Assembly: GCF_009739515.1 (NCBI RefSeq)
Contig: NZ_CP046535.1
Coordinates: 496,001 to 560,000, forward strand
Source of the DNA: Sphingomonas profundi
Lineage (GTDB): Bacteria > Pseudomonadota > Alphaproteobacteria > Sphingomonadales > Sphingomonadaceae
Length of the DNA: 64,000 nucleotides
Direction: 5' to 3'
Both the position numbers and the translations under genes were made by a program. Shown in pieces: positions 26,635 to 35,904 of this stretch; within the stretch, counting starts at the first letter, position 1, and every line of letters starts with the position of its first letter. The notes beneath the pieces are model-generated. The model saw only the letters and a program-made list of their open reading frames with translations, was not told the DNA's origin and ran no database searches.

Positions 26635-28242
26635 ATGTCGGCAAGTGCCATCAGCCGCAGAGGATTGCTCGCGGCGGGCGGCGGCGGTCTCGCGGCGGCG
26701 CTCGCGGGCATTCCCGCCGCCGCGATGCCCGTCGGCGACTTCGCGCGCTTCGATCCCGCCTACATCGATGCCGAGGTCGAGCGGTTCAGGAAGGCGTTCG
26801 AGGTGCCGGGCTATGCGGTCGCGATCGTCGGGGCGACGCCGCAGCCGTACCTCAAGGGCTATGGCGTGCGCACGCTCGGCCGACCGGATCCGGTCGGCCC
26901 GCACACGCGCTTCGCCATCGCGTCGAACACCAAGGCGTACACGACGGCGGCGCTCGCCATCCTCGTCGACGAGGGCAGGCTGGGATTGGACGATCCGGTC
27001 GTCCGCCATCTGCCCGCGTTCCGCATGCACGATCCGGCGATCACGCCGCTGGTGACGGTGCGCGACCTGCTCTGCCACCGCAGCGGCCTGCCGCTGGGCG
27101 CGGGCGACCTGCTGTTCTTCCCCGACACCACGCACAAGGCGGCCGACGCGCTGAAGGCGCTGGCGTACCTGAAGGCCGAGCGCCCGTTCCGCAGCGGCTA
27201 CGCCTATGACAATATCCTCTACACCGTCGCCGGGCTCCTGATCGCGCAAGTCTCGGGTATGCCGTGGCGCGATTTCGTCACGACGCGGCTGCTGCGGCCG
27301 ATCGGCGCGGCGGACGCGGTGGCCAACCTGGACCTGCTCACCGCCACCGACGTCGCCGGGCGCCACGGGCGGCGCGGTGGCCGGCTGCTGGGCGAGGGGC
27401 CGATGACGGTCGTGCAGCCGCAGGGCGAGCGTGGCGACAATGTCGAGGCGGCGGGCGGGATCAACGCGAGCGTCGCCGATCAGGCGCGCTGGATGCTGAC
27501 TCAGCTCGCCCGGGGCGTGGCGCCCGACGGCACGCGCATCTGGTCCGCCGCGCAGGCCGAGGAGATGTGGACGCCGCAGGTCATCGTCGGCACCAGCGAC
27601 GGCCGGACGGCGGCGAATCCGGCGCGCTCGGTCCTCAGGGCCTATGCCCTGGGCTGGGGCGTCTCGGACTATCGCGGCGAACGGCTCATCGGCCATGCGG
27701 GCGGCCTGAACGGCCAGATCACCCGCACGGCGCTGTTGCCGGGAAGGGGGCTTGGCGTCGCCGTCTTCTCCAATGCGGAAGGCGCTTCGCCCGATGGACT
27801 GCGCAACGCGATCATCGATCATCTCATCGGCGCGCCGGCAGCCGACTGGGTCGCGATCCAGCGGGCCACCGATGCCGACAAGCGGCAGACGCTGCTGAAG
27901 ACCGCGAACGCCTCGCTGGATCGGCCACCCGCCGGCGGCCCTTCGCTACCGCTGCAGGCCTATGCCGGGCGGTACGGCGATCCCTGGTACGGCGATGTCG
28001 TGGTGCGCCGATCCGGACAGGGCCTGGCGATCGCGTTCGTGCCGACGCCCGATCTGAAGGGCGCGCTGGAGCCGTGGGGTGCCGACACGTTCCGCACCCG
28101 CTTTCCGACCGGCTTCGAGGATGCCCTCGTGCGCTTCGCCGTCAGCGAGGGACGCGTGCAGCGGATCACCATGACGCCATTCTCGCCGCTGGCCGACTTC
28201 AGCTACGACTATCAGCATCTCGATTTCCGGCCCGCCTCGTGA
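26635..28242 (+). CDS. Tat-exported serine hydrolase (beta-lactamase/class C-type, PF00144)
   Basis: A 535-residue penicillin-recognising-type hydrolase. The N-terminus has a twin-arginine motif (SRRGLLAAGGGG) and a cleavage region near IPAAAMP. Active-site motifs are Ser97-x-x-Lys100 (IASNTKAYTT), Tyr191-x-Asn193 (YAYDNILY) and the third motif HAGG in LIGHAGGLNGQ. A C-terminal beta domain of about 100 residues (from YAGRYGDPWYGDV) is of the DUF3471 kind. Such proteins are esterases, D-aminopeptidases or amidases; resistance to beta-lactams cannot be inferred. GGAAGGGGA precedes the ATG. The 26434-26634 gap before it holds the divergent kdp promoter region, with no identifiable operator. Confidence 0.88.
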   Translation: MSASAISRRGLLAAGGGGLAAALAGIPAAAMPVGDFARFDPAYIDAEVERFRKAFEVPGYAVAIVGATPQPYLKGYGVRTLGRPDPVGPHTRFAIASNTKAYTTAALAILVDEGRLGLDDPVVRHLPAFRMHDPAITPLVTVRDLLCHRSGLPLGAGDLLFFPDTTHKAADALKALAYLKAERPFRSGYAYDNILYTVAGLLIAQVSGMPWRDFVTTRLLRPIGAADAVANLDLLTATDVAGRHGRRGGRLLGEGPMTVVQPQGERGDNVEAAGGINASVADQARWMLTQLARGVAPDGTRIWSAAQAEEMWTPQVIVGTSDGRTAANPARSVLRAYALGWGVSDYRGERLIGHAGGLNGQITRTALLPGRGLGVAVFSNAEGASPDGLRNAIIDHLIGAPAADWVAIQRATDADKRQTLLKTANASLDRPPAGGPSLPLQAYAGRYGDPWYGDVVVRRSGQGLAIAFVPTPDLKGALEPWGADTFRTRFPTGFEDALVRFAVSEGRVQRITMTPFSPLADFSYDYQHLDFRPAS

Positions 28243-28256
28243 CGCACGGCCGTCGC

Positions 28257-29183
28257 CTACTCCGCTGATTGCGCGCGGAGGAAGGCGGCGCTTTCCGCCA
28301 GCACCGGCGCCAGGCCGCGGAACGGCCGGGAGAGCGCCATGACGATGCCCTGATGGCCGAGCCCGGCATAGGTGCGCAGCACCGTGCGGCGGCTGCCGAG
28401 CGCGCGCTGCCGTGCGGCAAGCGCGTAGGCGTTGCGCGGGCGGATCGTGCCGTCGGCGGTGCCGGTGGCGAGCCAGAGCGGCGGCGCATCGGCGCGGGCG
28501 AAGGTGATCGGCTGGGTCTGGCGCGGATCGGGCGCGGCGCCCATCGCATCCCGCGCCGGTTGCCAGGTGAAGGGATAGAAATCATAGGGGCCGGCCAGCC
28601 CGGCGGCGGCGCGCACGACCGCCGGATCGATCCCCTGCGCCGCCAGATAGCGTCGGTCCAGCGCCAGCATCATCGCCAGATAGCCCCCCGCCGAGTGACC
28701 GACGAGCAGGATGCGATCGGGATCGCCGCCGTAGCGGGCGATGTTGCGATGGACCCAGGCGACCGCCGCCGCCGCATCGCTGACGAAGGTGGGGAAACGC
28801 ACGCCCGGCACCTTGCGATAGTCGGGCACCACGGCGACGAAGCCTTCGCCGGCATAGGCACGGGCGACGAAGCCGTAATCCTGCCGCCGCCCGCTCACCC
28901 ACGAGCCGCCGTAGAAGAAGACGACCACCGGCCGCCGCGCGCCGCCGGAGGCCGCCGCCCAGATGTCGAGCCGGTCGCCCGCGGCCGGCGCGAACGGTAC
29001 GCCCTGCGCCACGCGTGCGGCCGTGCCCAGGGTGAACAGGCGATCGACGGTGTCGAGCGCCCCCGGCGGCGATCGGGCGTAGAGCGCGCCGAGCGCGCCC
29101 GCGATCGCGATCAGCACCAGCAGCGCGCCGCCCGCCGCCCGCCGCCAGCCGCGCGGCTGCCCGGAGTGTGGCGGCGCGATCAC
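28257..29183 (-). CDS. Alpha/beta hydrolase (carboxylesterase type)
   Basis: A 308-residue hydrolase with an N-terminal membrane anchor or signal (GGALLVLIAIAGALGALYA). The oxyanion region is VVFFYGGSWVSGRRQDYG, the nucleophile elbow is GHSAGG, the Asp is in TGTADGTIRP and the His is in AGLGHQGI. It resembles esterase/lipase enzymes of the HSL/BD-FAE group. The start overlaps the stop of the cyclase gene by four bases, so it is probably co-translated with it. Confidence 0.87.
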   Translation of the reverse strand: MIAPPHSGQPRGWRRAAGGALLVLIAIAGALGALYARSPPGALDTVDRLFTLGTAARVAQGVPFAPAAGDRLDIWAAASGGARRPVVVFFYGGSWVSGRRQDYGFVARAYAGEGFVAVVPDYRKVPGVRFPTFVSDAAAAVAWVHRNIARYGGDPDRILLVGHSAGGYLAMMLALDRRYLAAQGIDPAVVRAAAGLAGPYDFYPFTWQPARDAMGAAPDPRQTQPITFARADAPPLWLATGTADGTIRPRNAYALAARQRALGSRRTVLRTYAGLGHQGIVMALSRPFRGLAPVLAESAAFLRAQSAE

Positions 29184-32100
29184 TTGCTGCCGCTATTGTG
29201 CCAGACGCCGTTCCAGTCGGCGGCCGGCGGATCGGCGGCGAGCGCGTTGGCGCGATCGAGCATCAGCAGCGACGGCCGATCCTGCGGGTTGTTGACGAGG
29301 GCGGCGGCGAAATCGGCGGCGGCGCCCTTCCAGTCGCGCGCGAACAGGCGCTCGCGGCCACGGCGATAATCCGCCAGCATCGCCGCGCGGCCCTGCTCCA
29401 CGCCACCGGCATCGTGCAGCACCTGGAAGATCTTGGCCGGCCGCTGCCGCCCGCGCACGGTGATGACGTCCAGCTCGCGCAGCTCGTGGCGATCGGCCAC
29501 CGCCGCCGCCGTCGCCTCGTCGACGAGGATCTCGACGCCGTAGCCCTTGGTGAGATCCTGCAGGCGCGAGGAGAGGTTCACGCTGTCGCCGATCACGGTG
29601 TAGTCCATCCGCTTGGGGCTGCCGATCGTGCCGGCCACCACCTCGCCAGTGGCGATGCCGACGCCCAGGCGCAGCGGCGGCAGCGATCGCGCGGCGCGGC
29701 CCTGGTTCAGCAGGTGCAGCGCGCGCAGCATCTGCACGGCGCTGGCCACCGCGTTCTCCGGATCGCGCCCGGTGGTCAGCGGCGCGCCGTACACCGCCAT
29801 GATCGCGTCGCCGATGAACTTGTCGAGCACGCCGTCATAGGCGGCCACCGCTTCGAAGAACTCGGTGAACGCCTCGTTTAGCATGTCCACCGTCTCGCGC
29901 GGGGTCAGCGCCTCGGCCATGGTGGTGAAGTTGCGGATGTCGGCGAACAGCACGCTGGCCTGGCAGGCGGTGCCGAAGAGCAGCTCGTCCCCGCGCGAGA
30001 GGACCTGATCGACCACCTTCTGCGTCATGAAGCGGCGCATCGCGCCCTGCATGCGCTTGCCCTCGCTTATATCCTCGATCAGTAGCAGCAGGCCCACCGA
30101 GCCGCCGTCGCCCAGCAGCGGCACGATCGTGATGTTGGCCGAGATCGTCTTCTCGCCGCCGACGACGAGGTCGACGTCGATCAGCGACTTGCGCTCGCCC
30201 GTGGCGGCCACGGCGTCGATCTCGGTCAGCAGCCAGGGGTTGGTGTCAGCCAGCAGCTGGCGCGCGTTCACGCCCTCCAGCACGTCGGCCGGCAGGTTCA
30301 GGATGGCGCTGGCGGCGGCGTTCAGCTTCGCGATCTCGGCGCTGCGATCGAGCGTGATGACGCCGCTCGACATCGAGCGCAGGATGCTCTCGTTATAGTT
30401 GCGCGAGGTGACGACCTCGGAGAACAGGGTCGCATTGTCGATCGCGATCGCGGCCTGCGCGGCGAAGGCGACCATCCGCTTGACGTCGTCGTCGCTGAAC
30501 GGGCGGCCGTCGCGGCGGTTCAGCGTCTGCATCACGCCCAGCCGCCGCCCGTCGCGCGCCGTGACCGGCATCGTCAGGATGCTGCGGGTGTGATAGTCCG
30601 TTGAGGTATCGACCGTCCGGCTGAACCGCTGATCGTTATAGGCATCGGCGACGTTGACGATCTCGCCATGGGTGAAGGCGTGGCCGGCGAGGCCCTGATC
30701 CGATCGGATGCGGATCTCCCGCGTGGTCAGCCCCTCGGCCACCAGCGACCAGAGCTCGTCGGTGCGCTCGTCATAGAGCAGCAGCGAGCTGCGGTCGGCG
30801 TTGAGGATGCGGCTCGTCACCTCGATGATGCGGGCGAGCAGCACGTCCAGCTGCATCTCGGACGTGATCGCGGAGTTCACCTCGATCAGCTCGCGCAGGT
30901 CGGCGTTGATATGCTCGGCGGAGACGATCGCCAGCGACCACCGCTCCGCCACCACCACGAAGTGCGAGAACAGCAGCATCAGCATGCCGAGCGGCAGCGA
31001 GGCGGTGCTGAGGCCGAGCCCGACCGGCATGATGCCGGACCAGACAAGCGCGGCGTTGACCGCGAACAGGGTGAACACGGCGATGCCGACGAGGAACACC
31101 AGCGCCCCGTCCCGCCCGCGCAGGGCCGCGCGCAGCACGATCGTCAGGATGCCCAGCAGGCTCGATCCCAGCACCAGCGGCCAGGCGATCGCGATCTTGG
31201 AGGCGAGCAGCGTGTCGCCCCGAGCGAAGGCGAAGCATTGCGCGAGGAAGAAGGCGCCGACCAGCGCGATCAGCGCGCGGAACAGCAGCACCGGCGTCTC
31301 GCGCGGAAACAGGGCGCGCGAATAGGCCAGGAAGAAGCCGATGAAGAGCGCGGTCGGGATATATTGCAGCGCCAGCACGGCGGTGAAGCTCAGGCCCGGC
31401 AGCGCCAGCAGCAGGATATTGTCATAGCTGAGGATCGCCGTGCCCGGTATGCCGCACAGCGCCGCCAGCGACAGATAGAGGGACGGCCGGTCCTGCCGGC
31501 GGAAGAGGTAGGCCACCAGCCCGTTCAGCGCCAGCAGCAGCAGCGCGCTGTGGAACAGCAGGTCCTTCATCCATTCCAGCGCGATCCAGCGGCGCATCGC
31601 CGATGCCTCGCCGAAGATCAGCGAATCGACGAAGCCGTTGTCGCGGTGCAGGAAGGCGCCGAGATCGATGCGCAGCGAGAGCGGCCGGCCGCCCGCCTCG
31701 AACGATATCTCGTGCGATCGCAGATCGTAGCGGGTGCCGGCGCGGTTCGTCGCGATGCGCCCGCGCGCCTCCACCAGCCGCCCGTCGATGAACACGCGGT
31801 CGGCGGCGAAGGTGATCGGGATGTGCAGCGTGTAGCGGCCCGGCGCCAGATCGCGGATCACCAGCCGGTAGCTGGCGACGCCGGACGGCGGCAGGCGTCC
31901 GCCGCCGGGCATCGGCAGGCCGGCCCAGCCGCCCGGCACGTCCGCCAGCGTGCTGCTGCCCGGCGGCACGTCAGACCCGTCGGCGCCCAGCCAGACGAGG
32001 CGCCACTTGCCGTCCAGCTGCACCGGGGCGGCGAGGCGGCCCCAGCCGCGATAGCTGATCGATCCGTTCTCCGCGCGGGGTGCATCGTGGGCGATCAGAT

Positions 32101-32233
32101 CGACGAACATCGGCGCGCACAGCGCCAGCATCAGGCCGAGCACCAGGATGCCGAACAGCAGCCGGCCGCGCGAGCTGTCGCTGTCGCCGCCGAGCAGGCC
32201 GACGCGCCGCGCGAGGGACGTGCGCATCAGCAC
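29180..32233 (-). CDS. Membrane nucleotidyl cyclase with 7TMR-DISM, GAF and PAS domains
   Basis: A large sensor of 1017 residues, probably making cAMP. In order: a short N-terminal helix; a periplasmic beta-sandwich of about 150 residues (ASYRLVIRDLAPGRYTL and following), as in 7TMR-DISM receptors; seven transmembrane helices (about 220-420); GAF (LDVLLARIIEVTSRILNAD onward); PAS (NYNESILRSMSSGVITLDR onward); and a class III cyclase domain. Metal-binding Asp residues lie in VLFADIRNFTTMAEA and KFIGDAIMAVYG. A 70-residue helical tail follows. The start is GTG 32233 because GGAGG lies seven bases upstream; ATG 32227 is the alternative. Adenylate versus guanylate specificity is not proven. Confidence 0.9.
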   Translation of the reverse strand: MLMRTSLARRVGLLGGDSDSSRGRLLFGILVLGLMLALCAPMFVDLIAHDAPRAENGSISYRGWGRLAAPVQLDGKWRLVWLGADGSDVPPGSSTLADVPGGWAGLPMPGGGRLPPSGVASYRLVIRDLAPGRYTLHIPITFAADRVFIDGRLVEARGRIATNRAGTRYDLRSHEISFEAGGRPLSLRIDLGAFLHRDNGFVDSLIFGEASAMRRWIALEWMKDLLFHSALLLLALNGLVAYLFRRQDRPSLYLSLAALCGIPGTAILSYDNILLLALPGLSFTAVLALQYIPTALFIGFFLAYSRALFPRETPVLLFRALIALVGAFFLAQCFAFARGDTLLASKIAIAWPLVLGSSLLGILTIVLRAALRGRDGALVFLVGIAVFTLFAVNAALVWSGIMPVGLGLSTASLPLGMLMLLFSHFVVVAERWSLAIVSAEHINADLRELIEVNSAITSEMQLDVLLARIIEVTSRILNADRSSLLLYDERTDELWSLVAEGLTTREIRIRSDQGLAGHAFTHGEIVNVADAYNDQRFSRTVDTSTDYHTRSILTMPVTARDGRRLGVMQTLNRRDGRPFSDDDVKRMVAFAAQAAIAIDNATLFSEVVTSRNYNESILRSMSSGVITLDRSAEIAKLNAAASAILNLPADVLEGVNARQLLADTNPWLLTEIDAVAATGERKSLIDVDLVVGGEKTISANITIVPLLGDGGSVGLLLLIEDISEGKRMQGAMRRFMTQKVVDQVLSRGDELLFGTACQASVLFADIRNFTTMAEALTPRETVDMLNEAFTEFFEAVAAYDGVLDKFIGDAIMAVYGAPLTTGRDPENAVASAVQMLRALHLLNQGRAARSLPPLRLGVGIATGEVVAGTIGSPKRMDYTVIGDSVNLSSRLQDLTKGYGVEILVDEATAAAVADRHELRELDVITVRGRQRPAKIFQVLHDAGGVEQGRAAMLADYRRGRERLFARDWKGAAADFAAALVNNPQDRPSLLMLDRANALAADPPAADWNGVWHNSGSK

Positions 32234-32267
32234 CGATCGGCCTCCGCGCCTGCGGCGCGGCCGATCG
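32234..32267 (-). promoter_or_regulatory. Hairpin covering the ribosome-binding site of the cyclase gene
   Basis: On the minus strand, CGATCGGCC pairs with GGCCGATCG (9 bp), and GCGCC pairs with GGCGC above it around a GCA loop, leaving GGA as a 3'-side bulge. The Shine-Dalgarno GGAGG (32241-32245) is made of this bulge and the top of the lower stem. The hairpin ends right at the GTG start codon. Translation would be limited unless the stem opens. No T-run follows, so it is not a terminator. Confidence 0.55.
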
Positions 32268-32384
32268 CGCGGGCCGGTGATCGCACGGACATCAACCCTC
32301 CTTCAGGACGGCAGCCTTATGCGTGCGCCACGCCTGGTTCGTCGAGTGCCTAACGCCCGGCCGGTCATCGCGTCCGCCGCCGGC

Positions 32385-33254
32385 TCAATCCGACGCGGCG
32401 AGATCGAGCAGGTAGCGCCCGTAGGCGGTCTTGGCGAACATCTCGCCGCGCCGGCGCAGCTGGTCGCGATCGATGAAGCCGTTGAGATAGGCGATCTCCT
32501 CCAGGCAGGCCACCTGCGTGTTCTGCCGCTTCTGGATGACGCGGACGAACTCCGACGCCTCGACCAGGCTGTCGTGCGTGCCGGTATCGAGCCACGCGTA
32601 GCCGCGCCCCATCTTCTCCACATAGAGCGCGTCCCGTTCCATGTAGAGGCGGTTGAGATCGGTGATCTCATATTCGCCGCGGGCGGAGGGGCGCACCTGC
32701 GCGGCAAGCTCCGTGACGCGGCTATCGTAGAAATAGAGGCCGGTGACGGCCAGGTTGGAGCGTGGCGCCTTCGGCTTCTCCTCCAGGCTGATCGCGCGGC
32801 CGTGCTCGTTCAGCTCGACGACGCCATAGGCCTCGGGATGATCGACATGATAGGCGAACACCGTCGCGCCCTGGGTGCGGGCGGTGGCGCTGGCCAGCAG
32901 CTCGCGCATGCCGGCGCCGAAGAAGATGTTGTCGCCCAGCACCAGCGCCGCCGCCTCGCCGGCGACGAAATCGGCGCCGATCACGAACGCCTGGGCCAGC
33001 CCGTCCGGCTTCGGCTGCTCGGCATAGTCGATGCGCAGGCCGAACTGCTCGCCATCGCCGAACAGGCGCCGGTAATTGTCGATATATTCGGGCGACGAGA
33101 TGATCAGGATGTCGCGGATGCCGGCCAGCATCAGGATCGACATCGGATAGTAGATCATCGGCTTGTCGTAGATCGGCAGCAGCTGCTTGTTGATCGCCAG
33201 GGTCGCCGGGTGCAGCCGCGTGCCGGAGCCGCCGGCCAGGATGATGCCCTTCAT
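32385..33254 (-). CDS. rmlA: Glucose-1-phosphate thymidylyltransferase
   Basis: Makes dTDP-glucose, the first step to dTDP-L-rhamnose. 289 residues with the nucleotidyltransferase loop [41 protein letters not shown] and [16 protein letters not shown]. It begins with a four-base overlap with the rmlB stop (ATGA). It is the last rml gene on this strand; rmlD is not present here. The 32268-32384 gap before the cyclase gene shows no other feature. Confidence 0.96.
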   Translation of the reverse strand: MKGIILAGGSGTRLHPATLAINKQLLPIYDKPMIYYPMSILMLAGIRDILIISSPEYIDNYRRLFGDGEQFGLRIDYAEQPKPDGLAQAFVIGADFVAGEAAALVLGDNIFFGAGMRELLASATARTQGATVFAYHVDHPEAYGVVELNEHGRAISLEEKPKAPRSNLAVTGLYFYDSRVTELAAQVRPSARGEYEITDLNRLYMERDALYVEKMGRGYAWLDTGTHDSLVEASEFVRVIQKRQNTQVACLEEIAYLNGFIDRDQLRRRGEMFAKTAYGRYLLDLAASD

Positions 33255-34324
33255 GCCGTGTGTCCCAGCCGCTCGCCGGCATAGGCGCCGGAGAGGATGT
33301 CGCGCCACCAGCGCTCGTTGTCGAGATACCAGCGGATCGTCTTCTCGATGCCGGTCTCGAACGTCTCGCGCGGGCTCCAGCCGAGTTCGTCGCGCAGCCG
33401 GGAGGCATCGATCGCGTAGCGGAAATCGTGGCCCGGCCGATCCGCCACATAGCTGATCTGGGTGGCATAGGATTGCCCGTCGGCGCGCGGGCGGATGCGA
33501 TCGAGCGTATCGCAGATGGTGGTGACGACCGTCAGGTTCGTCCGCTCCGAATTGCCGCCGACCATGTAGCTTGCTCCCAGGCGGCCGCGCTCGAACACGG
33601 CGCGCAGCGCGCGGACATGGTCGTCGACATACAGCCAGTCGCGCACGTTGGCACCCTTGCCGTAGACCGGCAGCGCCTCGCCCGACAGGCACTTGATGAT
33701 CATCAGCGGGATCAGCTTTTCGGGAAAGTGATACGGCCCGTAATTGTTCGAGCAGTTGGTGATGACCACCGGCAGCCCGTAGGTGTGGTGCCACGCGCTC
33801 ACCAGATGATCCGATCCCGCCTTGGACGCGGAATAAGGCGAGCGCGGATCGTAGGCGGTGTCCTCGGTGAAATAGCCCTCGTCGCCCAGCGCGCCGAACA
33901 CCTCGTCGGTGGAGATGTGGTGGAAGCGGAACGCCTGCTTCTCCGCACCCTCCAGCGAGCGCCAGTGGTCCAGCGCGGCCGACAGCATCGTGAAGGTGCC
34001 GACGACGTTGGTCTGGATGAAGGCGGCCGGCCCGTCGATCGATCGATCGACGTGCGATTCCGCCGCCAGATGGGTGACGATCGTCGGCCGGAACTCGGCG
34101 AACAGCCGGGCCATGGCGGCGGCATCGCAGATGTCCGCGCGGGCGAAGCGGTAGCGCGGGCTGCGCGCCGCCTCCGCGACCGAGCTCTCGTTGCCGGCAT
34201 AGGTCAGCGCGTCGACGTTCAGCAGCTCATAGTCGCTCTCGGCGATCAGGCTGCGCACCAGCGCGGAGCCGATGAAGCCGGCGCCGCCGGTCACGAGGAT
34301 GCGGGTTGGGCCTTGGTCTGTCAT
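33251..34324 (-). CDS. rmlB: dTDP-glucose 4,6-dehydratase
   Basis: The second enzyme of dTDP-rhamnose synthesis, an NAD-dependent extended SDR of 357 residues. The Rossmann motif is [14 protein letters not shown], the catalytic Tyr-Lys pair is in [10 protein letters not shown], and the active-site Asp-Glu pair is in [29 protein letters not shown] is typical for RmlB. It lies 15 bases after rmlC and overlaps rmlA. Confidence 0.97.
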   Translation of the reverse strand: MTDQGPTRILVTGGAGFIGSALVRSLIAESDYELLNVDALTYAGNESSVAEAARSPRYRFARADICDAAAMARLFAEFRPTIVTHLAAESHVDRSIDGPAAFIQTNVVGTFTMLSAALDHWRSLEGAEKQAFRFHHISTDEVFGALGDEGYFTEDTAYDPRSPYSASKAGSDHLVSAWHHTYGLPVVITNCSNNYGPYHFPEKLIPLMIIKCLSGEALPVYGKGANVRDWLYVDDHVRALRAVFERGRLGASYMVGGNSERTNLTVVTTICDTLDRIRPRADGQSYATQISYVADRPGHDFRYAIDASRLRDELGWSPRETFETGIEKTIRWYLDNERWWRDILSGAYAGERLGHTA

Positions 34325-34339
34325 CGTCTTCCCCCGCGA

Positions 34340-34906
34340 TCAGAGAGAGGCGAGCGGCTGCAGCGGCCGGCCGTCATAGGCGAACGGGCTGGTCCACTGG
34401 GCCAGGCGGGGCAGCCTGCGATCCTTGTCGGACAGGACGGGGCCGTCCGCCGGCGCCGGCCACGGCAGGGCGATGTCCGGATCGTCCCACGCGATGCCGC
34501 CGTCGCAATCGGGCGCGTAATAATCGTCCACCTTGTAGATCACCTCGCTGTCCGGCTCCAGCGTGACGAAGCCGTGGGCGAAGCCGGCCGGCATGAACAG
34601 CTGATCGCCATTATCGGCCGAGAGCGTGGCCGCGACCCACTGGCCGAAGGTGGGCGATCCGTTCCGCACGTCCACCGCCACGTCCCAGATGCTGCCGCGC
34701 ACGCAGCGCACGAGCTTGGCCTGCGCGTGCGGCGGCGCCTGGAAGTGCAGGCCGCGCAGCGTGCCGACCGGCCGGGAGAGCGAGTGATTGTCCTGGCAGA
34801 AGACGGTATCGATGCCCTGTTCGGCCAAGCGGCGCTGATGATAGGTCTCCGAGAACCAGCCGCGATCGTCGGCGAAGCGCTTGGGGCGGATCAGTTGAAC
34901 GGGCAA
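34340..34906 (-). CDS. rmlC: dTDP-4-dehydrorhamnose 3,5-epimerase
   Basis: The third rhamnose-pathway enzyme, a cupin of 188 residues. The family blocks are RFADDRGWFSETYH, FCQDNHSLSRPVGTLRGLHF (catalytic His in GLHF), AQAKLVRCVRGSIWDVAVD and MPAGFAHGFVTL. It is the first gene of the leftward rmlCBA operon. The upstream region 34907-35104 is the likely promoter and is divergent from the GT2-like gene. Confidence 0.96.
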   Translation of the reverse strand: MPVQLIRPKRFADDRGWFSETYHQRRLAEQGIDTVFCQDNHSLSRPVGTLRGLHFQAPPHAQAKLVRCVRGSIWDVAVDVRNGSPTFGQWVAATLSADNGDQLFMPAGFAHGFVTLEPDSEVIYKVDDYYAPDCDGGIAWDDPDIALPWPAPADGPVLSDKDRRLPRLAQWTSPFAYDGRPLQPLASL

Positions 34907-35149
34907 GATAGGGTTCCGGTCTCGTTGCGAACGACGCTCGATAGCGCAACTGTGCGCCGCGGCGAAACCTTAAGCTGTCGCGATCGATCGCACCACCGGA
35001 ACGATCGCTCGATATCGGCGCGAACGGGGCGCAAGCGGGGGTGACGGCGACCGCCGCCTGCGCCGGGCTGATCCTGGATCCCGGCCGGCCCGCGCGCCGC
35101 GCGGCTGGCACTGGCGACCGTCGCGCCGCCGCCGCTCGTTTCCTGCATC

Positions 35150-35821
35150 ATGGCGACGCGCGGGCGGATCGAGCCGGCGCGGCATGCGATCGCCTGTTTC
35201 GACCGGCAGACCCACGCGCCGCGCGAGCTGGTGATCGCCTGTGCGACGCCCGGCAGCGCGGTGGCGCGCCACGTGGCCGGCCGCACGGACGTCAGGCTGG
35301 TGGAGGTGCCATCCGCCGCCACCGTCGGCGCGCTGCGCAACGCGGCGATCGCCGCCGCCGCCGGACCTCTGCTGTGCGTGTGGGACGACGACGATCTCGC
35401 CTGCCCCGACCGGCTGGCATGGCAGGTGGCGGCGCTGGCGGAGGCGCGGGCGGCCGCCTGCGTGCTGGCGCGGGTGCTGCTGTGGTGGCCGGCGCGGCGG
35501 CGACTGGCGGCCTCTGCCGGGCGGATGTGGGAGAACAGCCTGCTCGTCACCCGCGAGGGCATCGGCGCCTATCCCGATGTGGCGCGCGGCGGCGACACCG
35601 CGGTGGTCGCCGGCATCCGCGCCGCCCGGCGCATCGTGGCGCTCGATCGGGCGGACGCCTACTGCTACGTCGCGCATGGCGGCAACCTGTGGGGCGAGCG
35701 CCACTTCGAGATGCTGTTCGCCCGCGCGACACAGACCTTTTCCGGCGCCGCCTACGACGCGGCGGTGGAGCGCCTCTCGGCGCTGCCGCTCGACGCCTAT
35801 GCCGCCGGGCTGGCCGGCTGA
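35150..35821 (+). CDS. GT2-like glycosyltransferase, probable non-AUG start upstream
   Basis: A small GT-A fold glycosyltransferase. From the first ATG (35150) the protein is 223 residues: ATRGRIEPARHAI, then VGALRNAAIAAAAGPLLCVW and the metal-binding DDDDLACPDRLAWQV. GT2 proteins normally begin with a first strand like PLVSCIMPTRGR. That strand is encoded here just upstream in the same frame (PPPLVSCIM), but the only candidate starts between the stop at 35069 and the ATG are CTG codons at 35105 and 35111. Either a CTG start is used or the gene lost its start. It is close to rmlCBA, so a cell-surface glycan role is likely. Confidence 0.65.
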   Translation: MATRGRIEPARHAIACFDRQTHAPRELVIACATPGSAVARHVAGRTDVRLVEVPSAATVGALRNAAIAAAAGPLLCVWDDDDLACPDRLAWQVAALAEARAAACVLARVLLWWPARRRLAASAGRMWENSLLVTREGIGAYPDVARGGDTAVVAGIRAARRIVALDRADAYCYVAHGGNLWGERHFEMLFARATQTFSGAAYDAAVERLSALPLDAYAAGLAG

Positions 35822-35904
35822 CCGCCGCCTCCGACATGTGGCAGGCGCGCGATCCCGCCGGCTGCTGCTAGGCATCGCGCCGAGAGACGCCGAGGGAGAG
35901 AGCG

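Noticed and set aside
32234-32267. Hairpin before the cyclase gene as terminator of the rml operon
   Set aside because: No T-run follows, and it abuts the start codon, so a role at the ribosome site is more likely.
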